NCBI RefSeq assembly: GCF_009671205.1
Contig: NZ_CP045309.1
Coordinates: forward strand, 3,472,001-3,536,000
Direction: 5' to 3'
Origin: Micromonospora terminaliae
Lineage (GTDB): Bacteria > Actinomycetota > Actinomycetes > Mycobacteriales > Micromonosporaceae
DNA length: 64,000 nt
This document shows, piece by piece, positions 36,980-46,469 of this stretch (the stretch's first letter is position 1; each line of letters starts with the position of its first letter). The translations under genes and the position numbers were made by a program. The notes under the pieces are model-generated. The model had not been told where the DNA came from and ran no database searches. It saw only the letters and a list, made by a program, of their open reading frames with translations.

Positions 36980-37894
36980 ATGGAGCTGAACGAGAACGCG
37001 CGGGTCGACACCACCCAGGTGGAGGATCGGCGAGGGTCCGGCGGAGGCGGCGGGATGGGCATCCCGATCCCGATCGGCGGCGGCCGGGGCGGGATCGTGG
37101 GCCTCATCATCGCCGTCCTGGTCGCCCTGGTGGGCGGCGGTTTCGGGCTGAACGCGGCCACCAACGGCGGCGGCTCCGACCAGGGCGACAACACCTCGCT
37201 GGAGCAGAAGTGCTCGGCGCAGGACGCGCTGGAGCAGCTCGACTGCCGCAACACGCTCTACGTCAACTCGATCCAGGCGTACTGGCGGACCGCCCTGCCG
37301 GAGGTCTTCGGCGACCAGTACAAGCCGTCGAAGACCGTCTTCTTCAGCCAGAACGTGAGCACCGGCTGCGGCGCGGCCGACTCCGGCGTCGGCCCGTTCT
37401 ACTGCCCGGCCGACGACCTGGTCTACATCGACCTCACCTTCTACCGCCTGCTCGCCGACCAGCTCGGCGCCCAGGGCGAGTTCGCCCAGCCGTACGTGCT
37501 GGCCCACGAGTACGGGCATCACGTGCAGGACCTGCTCGGCACCGAGGCGCAGATGCGCCGCCAGCAGCAGCGCGACCCGCAGAACGCCAACACCCTCTCG
37601 GTGAAGCTGGAGCTGCAGGCCGACTGCTACGCCGGGGCCTGGGCGAAGAACGCCACCGGCACCTCCGACGAGCAGGGCCAGAAGATCTTCAAGAGCATCA
37701 CCGACCAGGACATCCAGCAGGCGATCGACACCGCCGAGAAGATCGGCGACGACGCGATCCAGCAGCGCTCCGGCCGGCCGGTGAACCCGGACGAGTTCAC
37801 CCACGGCACCTCCGAGCAGCGCAAGCAGTGGTTCACCAAGGGCTTCTCCACCGGCGACCCGAAGGCCTGCGACACCTTCGGCGCCGGGCAGTAA
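36980..37894 (+). CDS. Neutral zinc metallopeptidase, YpfJ family
   Basis: 304 residues. A short cytosolic segment (MELNENARVDTTQVEDRR), a Gly-rich stretch and one membrane anchor at ~residues 29-58 are followed by an extracytoplasmic zinc protease domain with HEYGHHVQDLLG (H176, H180), ELQADCYAGAWA carrying the third ligand Glu, and paired cysteines. YpfJ/neutral zinc metallopeptidase family; substrate unknown. ATG 36980 was preferred to GTG 36965 because family members begin at this point, with GGGG upstream. Followed by a strong hairpin terminator. Confidence 0.92.
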   Translation: MELNENARVDTTQVEDRRGSGGGGGMGIPIPIGGGRGGIVGLIIAVLVALVGGGFGLNAATNGGGSDQGDNTSLEQKCSAQDALEQLDCRNTLYVNSIQAYWRTALPEVFGDQYKPSKTVFFSQNVSTGCGAADSGVGPFYCPADDLVYIDLTFYRLLADQLGAQGEFAQPYVLAHEYGHHVQDLLGTEAQMRRQQQRDPQNANTLSVKLELQADCYAGAWAKNATGTSDEQGQKIFKSITDQDIQQAIDTAEKIGDDAIQQRSGRPVNPDEFTHGTSEQRKQWFTKGFSTGDPKACDTFGAGQ

Positions 37895-37913
37895 ACGGAA
37901 CGGTTCGGCCCTC

Positions 37914-37963
37914 GGGCCGTCGGCCTGCCCGCCGGGACATCCGGCGGGGCGGGACGACGGCCC
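37914..37963. terminator. Long hairpin terminator between convergent genes
   Basis: Outer arms GGGCCGTCG (37914-37922) and CGACGGCCC (37955-37963) pair perfectly, enclosing a second GC-rich stem GCCCGCCGG/CCGGCGGG. Lies 19 nt after the YpfJ-like stop and before the convergent acVLRF1 stop. Confidence 0.75.
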
Positions 37964-38063
37964 GATGTCGTGACCCCGGCGGGTCAGGCCGGCAGGGCCA
38001 CCTGGCCCGGGGTGGACCGTGGGGTGGTGGTGCCGTCGCCCACCTTGATGGGATCTTTCCCGT

Positions 38064-38702
38064 TCAGCGGACCAGGATGTGGACCGCCCGGGCCGCCGAG
38101 ACGGCAGCGACCAGGACCGCCTGCCGAGGCTCGGGCACGTCGAGGAGCCGGCCGGCGCGCAGCGCCGTGAGCGCGGCCAGCCGGCGATCGGCCAGCACCG
38201 TGTCCACCGCCCGCCGGTCCCCGCCGCAGACCAGGGCCGTCAGGGTCGGCGCCTCCGGCAGCAGCAGGCGTACGGCCAGCTCGGCCGCGTCGCCCAGCGC
38301 CGCCTTCGCCTGGTTGTCCCGGCGCCGGGCGAAGCGCTGCTGGGACCAGCCGCCGGCCGCGGTGCGCCCCTGCACGTACCGGGTGTCCACCTTGGAGACG
38401 ACCAGCTCGGCGCCCTCGGCGACCCCGACCGCCACCGCGCCCTTGCGGGCCAGCAGCAGGCCGAGCCGACGGGGCGCACCGGCCGCGGCCACGAACCCGG
38501 GCACGTCGGCGGTCGCCGGAGCGCCGGGCGGGGTGTGCAGCTCGGCGGTGGCGCCGTCCGGGGCGGTGAGCAGCAGCCCGTACCCCTCGATCGTGGTGGT
38601 GGGCGGGCCGTGCCGGTCGGCGAAGCCCTCGACCCAGCGGGCGACGCGGGCCGGGTCGACATCGACCCACCGGCCGCCCCCGGCCGCGGGTCGGCTGCTC
38701 AT
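38064..38702 (-). CDS. acVLRF1-type peptidyl-tRNA hydrolase/release-factor-like protein
   Basis: 212 residues resembling the actinobacterial VLRF1 (Vms1-like release factor) family. The central motif RYVQGRTAAGGWSQQRFARRRDNQA contains the Gln-bearing GGWSQQ loop that in Vms1/ANKZF1 relatives cleaves peptidyl-tRNA on stalled 60S/50S subunits. The remaining fold is a small alpha/beta RNase-H-like domain ([15 protein letters not shown]). Likely part of ribosome-associated quality control; from family knowledge, untested here. ATG 38702 has TACCGT 6 nt upstream and no Shine-Dalgarno. Confidence 0.85.
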   Translation of the reverse strand: MSSRPAAGGGRWVDVDPARVARWVEGFADRHGPPTTTIEGYGLLLTAPDGATAELHTPPGAPATADVPGFVAAAGAPRRLGLLLARKGAVAVGVAEGAELVVSKVDTRYVQGRTAAGGWSQQRFARRRDNQAKAALGDAAELAVRLLLPEAPTLTALVCGGDRRAVDTVLADRRLAALTALRAGRLLDVPEPRQAVLVAAVSAARAVHILVR

Positions 38703-38708
38703 GCGACG

Positions 38709-38714
38709 ACGGTA
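38709..38714 (-). promoter_or_regulatory. -10 box for leaderless acVLRF1 transcript
   Basis: TACCGT on the minus strand, 6 nt before ATG 38702. Confidence 0.55.
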
Positions 38715-38756
38715 CGGCACCGGGAGGCGGCCGGACACCACGGGGAGAAACGGAAC

Positions 38757-38787
38757 GCGGGAGGACACCGGTCCGGTGCCCTCCCGC
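38757..38787 (-). terminator. Terminator after metzincin gene
   Basis: GCGGGAGG (38757-38764) pairs with CCTCCCGC (38780-38787), with an inner ACCGG/CCGGT stem, 13 nt downstream of the peptidase stop on the minus strand. Confidence 0.7.
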
Positions 38788-38799
38788 GCCCTCCCGCCG

Positions 38800-41700
38800 T
38801 CAGTGGACGGTGAGGTTTCCGCTGGTCAGCTTCACTTCGGCGGTGCCGGCCCCCGTCCAGTCGGACGAGAACAGCAGCGCACCGCCCTGCCACAGGGTGA
38901 TCCCGGCGCTGTCGTTGCGGCCGGGGACGCCCTTGTCGGTCACCGTCACGGCCAGGGTCAGCCCACCGGCCACCACCGTGCCGGTGCTGTCGACCAGGCT
39001 GGCCCGGTAGCGCACCTGGGCCGCCCCGCCGCTGCCGGTCAGGCCGACGCCCTCGACGGCGGTGCTCCGGATCTCGTACGTCCGGCCACCGGACCGGAAG
39101 CCGACGGTGGCGGAACCCGTCGGGCTCTTACCGGGCTGGGCCGCCTTCGCGACCAGGTCGACGGTCACCGGCGATCCGGTGGTCGCCGGGTACCGGCCGG
39201 CGGACCGGCCCGCGGCCAGCGCGCCCTCCCCCGTGAGGAACGACCCGTCGGAGGCCGCCACGGTCACCTGGGCGCTGGTGCCGCCCGTGTAGTGGCCGCC
39301 GACCGTCGCGGTGACGGTGTGGCTGCCCGCCGGCAGGGTGGCCTCGCAGGACGCGGACGCGCTGCTGCTGGCCTCGCCGAGCAGGTCCAGCACGCCGGTG
39401 CAGAGCGGCACGCCGCCCTCGGCGAACGTGACCGTGGCGGTGCGGATGTCCCCCGCCGTGGTGTCCGTCGCACCCGGCAACACGGCGCCGTCCCGGACGA
39501 CGGCCCGCAGCAGGGCCCGGCCGGTTTCGCCGTTCGTGGTCACCAGCGTGTCACCGGCCCAGCTCGCCGCCGCGTCCTCGGCCTCGACCCGGATGGTGAA
39601 CGAGGTGGCGGCCGCCAGGCCGGTGCCGTCGGTGACCGTCACGGTGACCGGGTAGTCCCCGGGCGCCGCGGTGGTGGTCCCGGTCACGCTCCAGCTCCGC
39701 GTACCCGGCGTGTCGTCGCCGGAGGTGGCCGACACGGCCAGGGACAGGCCGGCGGGCAGGCCCTCGACCGTCGGGGTCAGCTCCGCCCCGACCGTGTCCG
39801 CGTCGGTCGCGGTGACCGTGACCGTCGGCGCGAGCCCGTCGCTGTACTGGACGGCGGCCCCGCCCGCCGGGGCGTCGTTCGACACCACGGGCACGGCCCG
39901 GATGGTGAGGTCGGCGTCGTTGAGGTCGAAGAAGACGTTCCCGACCGCCTCGATCCGGATCCGCGCCTGCTTCGTCGCCACGTTCGGCAGGGTCACGGTC
40001 GCGCTGCCGGTGTTGGGGGTGCTTCCGGCCAGCACGTACGGGAAGGTCTTTCCGCCGTCGGCGGAGAGCGTGATCTTCACCTGGGCGGCGTTCACCGGCG
40101 CCACGTCGGTCCCGGCCACGTCCCAGGTGATCGCCTGCGTCGAGCCACCGTCCAGGACGGCGGCCGAGCCCTGCGAGGTGACCAGGAATGGCCCGGCGTC
40201 CGGTGCCAGCACCACGGCCACGTCGGCGCTGCCGACGCCACCACCACCCGGCCGCCCGTCCCGGGCGGTGAGCTTGAAGTGCATGGTGCGGTCGTTGGTG
40301 AACCCGACCCAGTCCCGGGTGGGCAGGAACTCCGAGTAGCAGTCGATGACCTCCGCCGGCACGTTGGTGGCACCACCGCTGGCTGGCGGCGCCGGCGCGG
40401 GCGGGCAGGCGCCGGTCCTGGCGTTCGTGTTGCCCGCCAGGATCTGCGTCAGGTCCGGGAACACCCGGGTCGGGTCGGCGGACACGGCGTTCAGGCCGGG
40501 CGAGTGGTACTTCAGGGTGTCACTCGGCGAGACGACGGCGGCCGTGCCGAACACCCGGAACAGCGGGCCGTTGACCTTGGTGTTGTTCATCAGCGCGGTG
40601 CCGGCGGCGCCGCCCCGGTCGTTCTGCTCCCACATATAGGTGACGGTGTCGCCGTCCGAGTCGGTGGCGCTGCCGGACAGGGCGAACGGGGTGCGCACCG
40701 GAATCGTGACGGTCGCCGGCACGGTGACCACCGGCGCGTGGTTGGCGGTCTCCTCGACCACGAAGCCGCCGTTGTCGATGGCGCCGCCCTTGGCGGTCTC
40801 GCCCACGAACCCGGACGCGCCGGAGAGGCCCGCCAGGGCGAGCGGGGCGACGTTGGTGGCGGCCAGGGTGCCACCGAAGGTGACCTGGAAGCCGGTGTCG
40901 GCGAGCACGCCGGTGCCGCCGAAGGCCGCCACGGTGACCGTCGCACCGGCCGGCCAGCCGGCGATCGCCTCGACGGCCGCCTTGATGCCGGCCGTGCTGT
41001 AGTTGGCTCCCCGCACGATCGGCGCGGACTCGACGCCGTTCCAGGACACCGTGAACGAGTCGCCGTTCGTGTCGAAGTCGCGCAGCGAGACCGTCTGCAC
41101 CTCGTTGATGGCCGGGCGGGTCGAGGTGACGTAGTTGGTGATCTCGGTGTAGCTGCGGTGCGACCAGTACGGGTCGCTGTGCGGCTGGAGGTTGTCCTGC
41201 TGGCAGATCCCGGCGTAGGCCATGATGGACGACCCGCTGCCCGGCTCGTACGAGTTGGCCGCGCTCCGGTTGCCACCCGAGCAGTTCCACTGGTTGCCGT
41301 TGAAGGTGTGGTTGCCGGCGAACTGGTGGCCCATCTCGTGCGCCACGTAGTCCACCGCGTAGAAGTCACCGACCGGTGTGGGCAGACCGGTGCAGCCCTG
41401 GGCCTTGCCGTTGCCGCCGATGACGCCGAGGCTGGCCACGCCACCACCGTTGACACCGAGGCCGATGTGGCCGACGTCGTAGTTGCCGGCGCCGACGAGC
41501 TGGCCGAGCACGATGCGGTTGCGGCTGAGCGTGCCGCTGCCGCAGGAGCTCAGCTGGGCCGGGGTGAAGCAGGCCGCCGCACCGCACGGGCCGTTGGGCT
41601 CGGTGGCGAGCGCCGGGGTGTTGAGGTTGGTCTTCTCGGTGTCGTTGATCAGCACGAGCCGGATCGCGGTCTCGTCCTCGTAGATCTGCGTGACCCGGTT

Positions 41701-42492
41701 CATGAGGGTGACCTTGGCCGCGATGACGTTCTCCGCGCCGAAGAAGGTGGCGTAGGAGGGATCGGTCACGAGCGCCACCCGGTAGGTGCGCAGCAGCACC
41801 GTCGGTCCGGTGGGGACCTCGGTGGGCACCACACCCACCTCGCCTTCGAGGGCCTGGGCCGCCGCCATGACGTCCTCCCGCTCGACGAGGTCGCCGTGCG
41901 GGTTCTCCAGGTCCCGGACGAAGTAGCTCGCGTAGAGGCTCTGGTCCAGGTGGTAGTAGGGGTCGACGTACCAGTTCCCGGCCGCCGAGCGGACCGAGGC
42001 GTGGAAGCCGAGCGGCGTGAGGTCCGCGCGCAGGGTCGCGGTCGGGTCGTCCAGGCCCCGACCGGCGTACGTGGTGATCTCGGGGTGCGCCGCGGCCAGG
42101 CCGGCCTCCATGACGGGCGAGTCCACCAGCTCGAAGCGCTGGAACGTGCCGTTCGGCGCGGGCAGCGTCACGACCTGGGCCGGCGCGCGGAGGGACCGGT
42201 TCCGCTCCGGCGGCGCCTTGTCGAGCAGACCCTTCATGCTCTGCCGGTCCAGCGTGTACGTGGTCAGCCGCTCGGCGTGCACGGCCGCCTTGCGGCCGGC
42301 CTTGGTCGGTGCCGGCTTGCCGTCCACCTTGTGCCACGGGCCCCCGGCGGGCGGGGCCGCGCCGGCCGGGGCCGGAGCCGCCAGCGCCGGCAGCACCGCC
42401 GCGGCCAGCGCGGCGGCCAGGAGTCCTGCGAGGCGCCCGCGTCGTGCCCGACGGTCTGCCGACCGGCGCGGTCGTCGTAACAGAGTGATCAT
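38800..42492 (-). CDS. Large secreted metzincin (reprolysin-like) metalloprotease
   Basis: 1230 residues. An Arg-rich N-terminus and hydrophobic stretch (LAGLLAAALAAAVLPALAAPA) ending near residue 46 form a signal peptide. After a propeptide of ~170 residues comes a metzincin domain with HEMGHQFAGNH (H385, E386, H389, H395) and a Met-turn region SSIMAYAGICQ. The C-terminal ~700 residues contain Ig-like/cadherin-like beta domains, including DTNGDSFTVSW and ATDSDGDTVTYMW. Probably an exported protease or adhesin; sugar or protein substrate unknown. Its own terminator follows at 38757. Confidence 0.9.
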   Translation of the reverse strand: MITLLRRPRRSADRRARRGRLAGLLAAALAAAVLPALAAPAPAGAAPPAGGPWHKVDGKPAPTKAGRKAAVHAERLTTYTLDRQSMKGLLDKAPPERNRSLRAPAQVVTLPAPNGTFQRFELVDSPVMEAGLAAAHPEITTYAGRGLDDPTATLRADLTPLGFHASVRSAAGNWYVDPYYHLDQSLYASYFVRDLENPHGDLVEREDVMAAAQALEGEVGVVPTEVPTGPTVLLRTYRVALVTDPSYATFFGAENVIAAKVTLMNRVTQIYEDETAIRLVLINDTEKTNLNTPALATEPNGPCGAAACFTPAQLSSCGSGTLSRNRIVLGQLVGAGNYDVGHIGLGVNGGGVASLGVIGGNGKAQGCTGLPTPVGDFYAVDYVAHEMGHQFAGNHTFNGNQWNCSGGNRSAANSYEPGSGSSIMAYAGICQQDNLQPHSDPYWSHRSYTEITNYVTSTRPAINEVQTVSLRDFDTNGDSFTVSWNGVESAPIVRGANYSTAGIKAAVEAIAGWPAGATVTVAAFGGTGVLADTGFQVTFGGTLAATNVAPLALAGLSGASGFVGETAKGGAIDNGGFVVEETANHAPVVTVPATVTIPVRTPFALSGSATDSDGDTVTYMWEQNDRGGAAGTALMNNTKVNGPLFRVFGTAAVVSPSDTLKYHSPGLNAVSADPTRVFPDLTQILAGNTNARTGACPPAPAPPASGGATNVPAEVIDCYSEFLPTRDWVGFTNDRTMHFKLTARDGRPGGGGVGSADVAVVLAPDAGPFLVTSQGSAAVLDGGSTQAITWDVAGTDVAPVNAAQVKITLSADGGKTFPYVLAGSTPNTGSATVTLPNVATKQARIRIEAVGNVFFDLNDADLTIRAVPVVSNDAPAGGAAVQYSDGLAPTVTVTATDADTVGAELTPTVEGLPAGLSLAVSATSGDDTPGTRSWSVTGTTTAAPGDYPVTVTVTDGTGLAAATSFTIRVEAEDAAASWAGDTLVTTNGETGRALLRAVVRDGAVLPGATDTTAGDIRTATVTFAEGGVPLCTGVLDLLGEASSSASASCEATLPAGSHTVTATVGGHYTGGTSAQVTVAASDGSFLTGEGALAAGRSAGRYPATTGSPVTVDLVAKAAQPGKSPTGSATVGFRSGGRTYEIRSTAVEGVGLTGSGGAAQVRYRASLVDSTGTVVAGGLTLAVTVTDKGVPGRNDSAGITLWQGGALLFSSDWTGAGTAEVKLTSGNLTVH

Positions 42493-42661
42493 CAGTCGTC
42501 GTCCCCCTGCTCGGTGAGAGTGGGTGGAGCCGCGCCCGCCCCCCGGATTGACGGGACGTGCACGGATGATCCACAGATGGTCACAGACCCTAGGCGGACC
42601 AGGGATTTCTTCACATCGGCCGGACAGCCGACACTCCTGACAGGACGAGGGTCGCCGCTGG

Positions 42662-43285
42662 TCAGCCCAGCAGGGTGGCGACGGCGAGCGCGGCGATGAT
42701 CGTGCTGGACGCCAGCGCGGTCACCAGGCGGCCCCTCGGTCCGGTGAGGACCCGGCCGACCAGGGTGCCGCCGCCGGCGATCAGCAACTGCCAGCTGGCC
42801 GAGGCCAGGAAGGCGCCGAGCACGAAGAGCGCCGCGCCCACGGGGTCCTGGCCGGTCGCGTCGTTGCGCCCGAGGACGAGCGCGGCGAAGTAGATGACGG
42901 TGGCCGGGTTGAGCAGGGTCAGGGCCAGGATGCCGCCGAACGCCCGCCCCGCGGTGTCCAGGCCCCGGTTGACGGCGGCGGCCCGGGCCTCGGCGCGGGA
43001 GCGCAGCGCCCGCCACGCGCCGTGCGCGGCGAGGGCGAACAGCACCGCCGCGGCGACGAGCCGCAGCGGTGCGGCGATCGGCGCGAGCACGGCGGCGACG
43101 GCTGCGCCACCCAGCACCGCCACCGCCGCGTAGAGGCCGTCGGCGGTGGCGACCCCGAGCGCGGCGGCCGCGCCGACCCGGAACGAGGTGCGGGCGCTGA
43201 GCCCGAGGATGAGGATCGCGATGGCGCCGACCGGCACGGCGACGCCGTAGCCGGCCACCAGACCGGCGAGGAACGCCCCGGTCAC
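42662..43285 (-). CDS. LysE-family transporter
   Basis: 207 residues, about six membrane segments. The LysE/RhtB signature lies at the N-terminus: FLAGLVAGYGVAVPVGAIAILILG, followed by the conserved FGGILALTLLNPATVIYFAALVLG. Members export amino acids such as lysine, homoserine or threonine derivatives; the substrate cannot be told here. GTG 43285 is chosen because similarity begins there, although no strong ribosome binding site is seen; a longer in-frame extension to 43468 looks non-coding. Confidence 0.87.
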   Translation of the reverse strand: MTGAFLAGLVAGYGVAVPVGAIAILILGLSARTSFRVGAAAALGVATADGLYAAVAVLGGAAVAAVLAPIAAPLRLVAAAVLFALAAHGAWRALRSRAEARAAAVNRGLDTAGRAFGGILALTLLNPATVIYFAALVLGRNDATGQDPVGAALFVLGAFLASASWQLLIAGGGTLVGRVLTGPRGRLVTALASSTIIAALAVATLLG

Positions 43286-43498
43286 GACGGTGGGCGGCGG
43301 GTCGAGGCGGCCGGCGGCAGGGTGCGCTGTCGACGCGCGGCAGTGGCCGCACGGACAGAAACCTGCTTCGGGTACGCCTCGATCACGCGCCCATCCTGCA
43401 CTCCACTCCCCCGCCCCGCCACCCGATTTCCGCACCCGCACACACCTCGCCGAGCCGGAGCCGATCAAGCCGGTGCGAGGAGCCCGTGCCGAGACGCG

Positions 43499-43532
43499 TC
43501 GAGCGCGGCACCCGCACGGGTGTCGCGCTCGA
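43499..43532 (-). terminator. Terminator of the suf operon
   Basis: A 16-bp stem (43499-43514 with 43517-43532, one G-U pair) lies 18 nt after the sufT stop on the minus strand. Confidence 0.75.
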
Positions 43533-43549
43533 TGGGACCGGGGAACCGG

Positions 43550-43915
43550 TCAGACGTTGAAGCCGAGGGAACGGAGCTGGTCCCGGCCCTCGTCGGTGAT
43601 CTTGTCAGGGCCCCACGGCGGCAGCCACACCCAGTTGATCCGGATGTCGCTGACCAGTCCGCCGCCCGGGCCGGTGGTCAGCGCCTGCCGGGCCTGGTCC
43701 TCGATCACGTCGGTGAGCGGGCAGGCCGCCGAGGTCAGCGTCATGTCCAGGGTGGCCACGTTCTGGTCGTCGACGTGGACGCCGTACACCAGGCCCAGGT
43801 CGACCACGTTGATGCCCAGCTCCGGGTCGACGACGTCCTTCATCGCCTCTTCGATGTCGCCGATCGCGGCCTTGCCGCCGGCCGCCGGCGTGGTGGCGGT
43901 CTCTTCGCTGCTCAT
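43550..43915 (-). CDS. sufT: SufT/DUF59 metal-sulfur cluster assembly factor
   Basis: 121 residues of the MIP18/DUF59 family: IEEAMKDVVDPELGINVVDLGLVYGV, MTLTSAACPLTDVIEDQA with the conserved Cys, and a Trp-rich C-terminal WVWLPPWGPDKIT. It helps maturation or transfer of iron-sulfur clusters. Last gene of the suf operon; its start overlaps sufU by ATGA (43912-43915). Confidence 0.93.
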   Translation of the reverse strand: MSSEETATTPAAGGKAAIGDIEEAMKDVVDPELGINVVDLGLVYGVHVDDQNVATLDMTLTSAACPLTDVIEDQARQALTTGPGGGLVSDIRINWVWLPPWGPDKITDEGRDQLRSLGFNV

Positions 43916-44385
43916 GCCTTCACCTCCGGGCTCACGCCCACCCCGGCGCGTGCCGCGGCGTCCTTGAACGCCATCCACGACAGCAGCGCGCATTTCACCC
44001 GGGCCGGATAGCGCGCGACACCCGCGAACGCCACCCCGTCTCCGAGCACCTCCTCGTCCGGCGTGACCTGGCCACGCCCGGACATCAACTCGACGAACGC
44101 CTCGTGCACCGTGGCGGCGTCGTCGGCGGCCCGGCCGCGCAGCAGCTCGTGCAGCACGCTGGCCGACGCCTGGCTGATCGAGCAGCCCATCCCGTCGTAC
44201 GAGATGTCGGTGAACACCTTGCCGTCGGTGGTCACCCGCACGGTGATCTCGTCGCCGCAGGTCGGGTTGACGTGGTGCGCCTCGCCGACCCGGGCGGCCG
44301 GATCCGTCGCGTCCCGCAGGCCGCGGCCGTGCGGGTGCTTGTAGTGGTCCAGGATGATCTCCTGGTAGAGCTGGTCGAGCTGCAT
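43912..44385 (-). CDS. sufU: SufU iron-sulfur scaffold/sulfur-transfer protein
   Basis: 157 residues of the IscU/NifU-N fold. Conserved cysteines are seen in VNPTCGDEITV, DGMGCSISQASASVL and VKCALLSWMAF; zinc-binding SufU activates SufS by accepting its persulfide. It begins MQLDQLYQEIILDHYKHPHG. The ATG at 44385 shares a base with the sufS stop (TGATG), and its stop overlaps sufT, so expression is coupled. Confidence 0.95.
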   Translation of the reverse strand: MQLDQLYQEIILDHYKHPHGRGLRDATDPAARVGEAHHVNPTCGDEITVRVTTDGKVFTDISYDGMGCSISQASASVLHELLRGRAADDAATVHEAFVELMSGRGQVTPDEEVLGDGVAFAGVARYPARVKCALLSWMAFKDAAARAGVGVSPEVKA

Positions 44386-45689
44386 CAGTCGAACACCTTC
44401 CGCACCTGCTCGAGGCCGGCCACCAGCGCGTCGATCTCCTCGGTCGTGGTGTACAGGTAGAACGACGCCCGGGTCATGGCCGGCACGCCGAACCGGGTGC
44501 ACACCGGCTTCGCGCAGTGGTGTCCCACCCGGACCTGCACGCCGAGCGAGTCGAGCACCTGCCCGACGTCGTGCGGGTGCACGTCGCCGAGCGCGAAGGA
44601 GATCGTCCCGCCCCGGCCGACCGGCACGTTCGGGCCGAAGACGCGCAGCCCCGGCACGGTGGCGAGGGCGTCCAGCGCGTACGCCGTCAGCTCCTTCTCG
44701 TGCCACTGGATGGCCCGCATCCCGATGCCGGTGAGGTAGTCCACCGCCGCACCGAGCGCGACCGCCTCGGCGATCGGCGGGGTGCCCGCCTCGAAGCGGG
44801 CCGGCGGCGCCGCGAACGTCGAGCGGGCCATCGTCACGGTCTCGATCATCGAGCCGCCGCCGAACACCGGGGGCATGGCGGCGAGCAGCTCGCTCCGCCC
44901 CCAGAGCACGCCGATGCCGGTCGGGCCGCACATCTTGTGGCCGGTGAAGACGATGAAGTCCGCGTCGTAGTCGACCACGTCCATGGGCAGGTGCGGCACC
45001 GACTGCGAGCAGTCGAGCAGCAGCAGGGCGCCCACCTCGCGGACCCGCTGGGTGATCCGCGCGGTGGCGTTGACCGTGCCGAGGATGTTGGACATGTGCA
45101 CCAGCGAGACGATCTTCGTCCGTTCGGTGACCAGGTCGTCCAGGCCGGACTCGTCGAGCCGGCCGTGGTCGGTGACCGGGAACCAGCGCAGGGTCGCGCC
45201 GGTCCGCTCCGCGAGGAGCTGCCACGGCACGATGTTCGAGTGGTGCTCCATCTCGGAGATCACGATCTCGTCACCGGGCCCGATGCGGAACCGGGGGTCG
45301 GCGTCCGGGCGCAGCGAGGCGTTGGAGAACGCGTACGCCACCAGGTTGATCGCCTCGGTGGAGTTCTTGGTGAAGACCACCTCGTCCACGCTGGGCGCGT
45401 TGATGAACGCGGCGATCTTCGCCCGGGCGCCCTCGTACGCCTCCGTCGCCTCGGTCCCCAGCGTGTGCACCGAGCGCGACACGTTGGCGTTGTGCCGCGC
45501 GTAGTGCTCGGCGAGCACGTCGAGCACCTGCCGCGGCTTGTGCGACGTGTTGGCGCTGTCGAGGTAGACCAGCGGGTGCCCGTTGACCTCCCGGTCGAGG
45601 ATCGGGAAGTCGGCGCGCACCCGGGCCACGTCGAAGCGGGGCACGTCGTCGTACTGCGGCATGCCCGACGGGATCGCGATCGAGGTCAT
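44385..45689 (-). CDS. sufS: Cysteine desulfurase SufS
   Basis: 434-residue PLP enzyme that removes sulfur from cysteine as a persulfide for Fe-S cluster assembly. PLP lysine motif FTGHKMCGPTGIGVLWG, the strand VYLDSANTSHKPRQVLD at the N-terminus, EMEHHSNIVPWQLLA, and the Cys loop VGHHCAKPVCTRFG with the catalytic cysteine are present. Cytosolic, working with SufU. Only 6 nt downstream of sufC. Confidence 0.96.
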   Translation of the reverse strand: MTSIAIPSGMPQYDDVPRFDVARVRADFPILDREVNGHPLVYLDSANTSHKPRQVLDVLAEHYARHNANVSRSVHTLGTEATEAYEGARAKIAAFINAPSVDEVVFTKNSTEAINLVAYAFSNASLRPDADPRFRIGPGDEIVISEMEHHSNIVPWQLLAERTGATLRWFPVTDHGRLDESGLDDLVTERTKIVSLVHMSNILGTVNATARITQRVREVGALLLLDCSQSVPHLPMDVVDYDADFIVFTGHKMCGPTGIGVLWGRSELLAAMPPVFGGGSMIETVTMARSTFAAPPARFEAGTPPIAEAVALGAAVDYLTGIGMRAIQWHEKELTAYALDALATVPGLRVFGPNVPVGRGGTISFALGDVHPHDVGQVLDSLGVQVRVGHHCAKPVCTRFGVPAMTRASFYLYTTTEEIDALVAGLEQVRKVFD

Positions 45690-45695
45690 CGGAGG

Positions 45696-46469
45696 TCAGG
45701 CCCGCGCCGAGCCGGCCCCGGCGACGTACCGCTCGTAGCCCTCTTCCTCGAGCTTGTCGGCCAGCTCCGGGCCGCCCTGCTCGACGATCCGGCCGGCCAC
45801 GAAGACGTGCACGAAGTCGGGCTTGATGTAGCGCAGGATCCGCGTGTAGTGGGTGATCAGCAGCAGGCCGCTGTCGCCGGTGTCGCGCACCCGGTTGACG
45901 CCCTCGCTGACCACGCGCAGCGCGTCCACGTCGAGGCCGGAGTCGGTCTCGTCGAGGATGGCCATCTTCGGCTTGAGCAGCTCCAGCTGCACGATCTCGT
46001 GCCGCTTCTTCTCACCGCCGGAGAAGCCCTCGTTGACGTTGCGCTGGGCGAACGCCGGGTCCATCTGGAGCTTCTCCATGGCGCCGCGCAGCTCGCCGGC
46101 CCAGGTGCGCAGCTTCGGCGCCTCGCCGTCGATGGCGGTCTTGGCGGTACGCAGGAAGTTGGCCACCGAGACGCCGGGAACCTCGACCGGGTACTGCATG
46201 GCCAGGAAGAGGCCGGCGCGGGCCCGCTCGTCGACGGACATGGCCAGCACGTCCTCGCCGTCGAGGGTCACCGAGCCGCCGGTGATCTCGTACTTGGGGT
46301 GACCGGCGATCGAGTACGCCAGGGTCGACTTGCCGGAGCCGTTCGGGCCCATGATCGCGTGGGTCTCGCCCGACTTCACGGTCAGGTCCACGCCGGCCAG
46401 GATCGGCTTGAGCTCACCCTCGGGCAGCTTGACCGACACCTTCAGGTCGCGGATCTCCAGGGTGCTCAT
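45696..46469 (-). CDS. sufC: Fe-S assembly ATPase SufC
   Basis: 257-residue soluble ABC ATPase of the SufBCD scaffold. Walker A IMGPNGSGKSTLAYSIAG, signature FSGGEKKRHEIVQL and Walker B MAILDETDSGLDVDALR are intact. The final ~20 residues (LEEEGYERYVAG) match the SufC C-terminus. ATG 46469 overlaps the preceding Rieske gene stop by one base. Confidence 0.96.
   Translation of the reverse strand: MSTLEIRDLKVSVKLPEGELKPILAGVDLTVKSGETHAIMGPNGSGKSTLAYSIAGHPKYEITGGSVTLDGEDVLAMSVDERARAGLFLAMQYPVEVPGVSVANFLRTAKTAIDGEAPKLRTWAGELRGAMEKLQMDPAFAQRNVNEGFSGGEKKRHEIVQLELLKPKMAILDETDSGLDVDALRVVSEGVNRVRDTGDSGLLLITHYTRILRYIKPDFVHVFVAGRIVEQGGPELADKLEEEGYERYVAGAGSARA

Noticed and set aside
37210..42480. 1756-codon plus-strand open frame opposite the metzincin
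   Set aside because: It crosses a terminator and reads antisense through the signal peptide and protease motifs; the minus-strand protein has clear domains, this one none.
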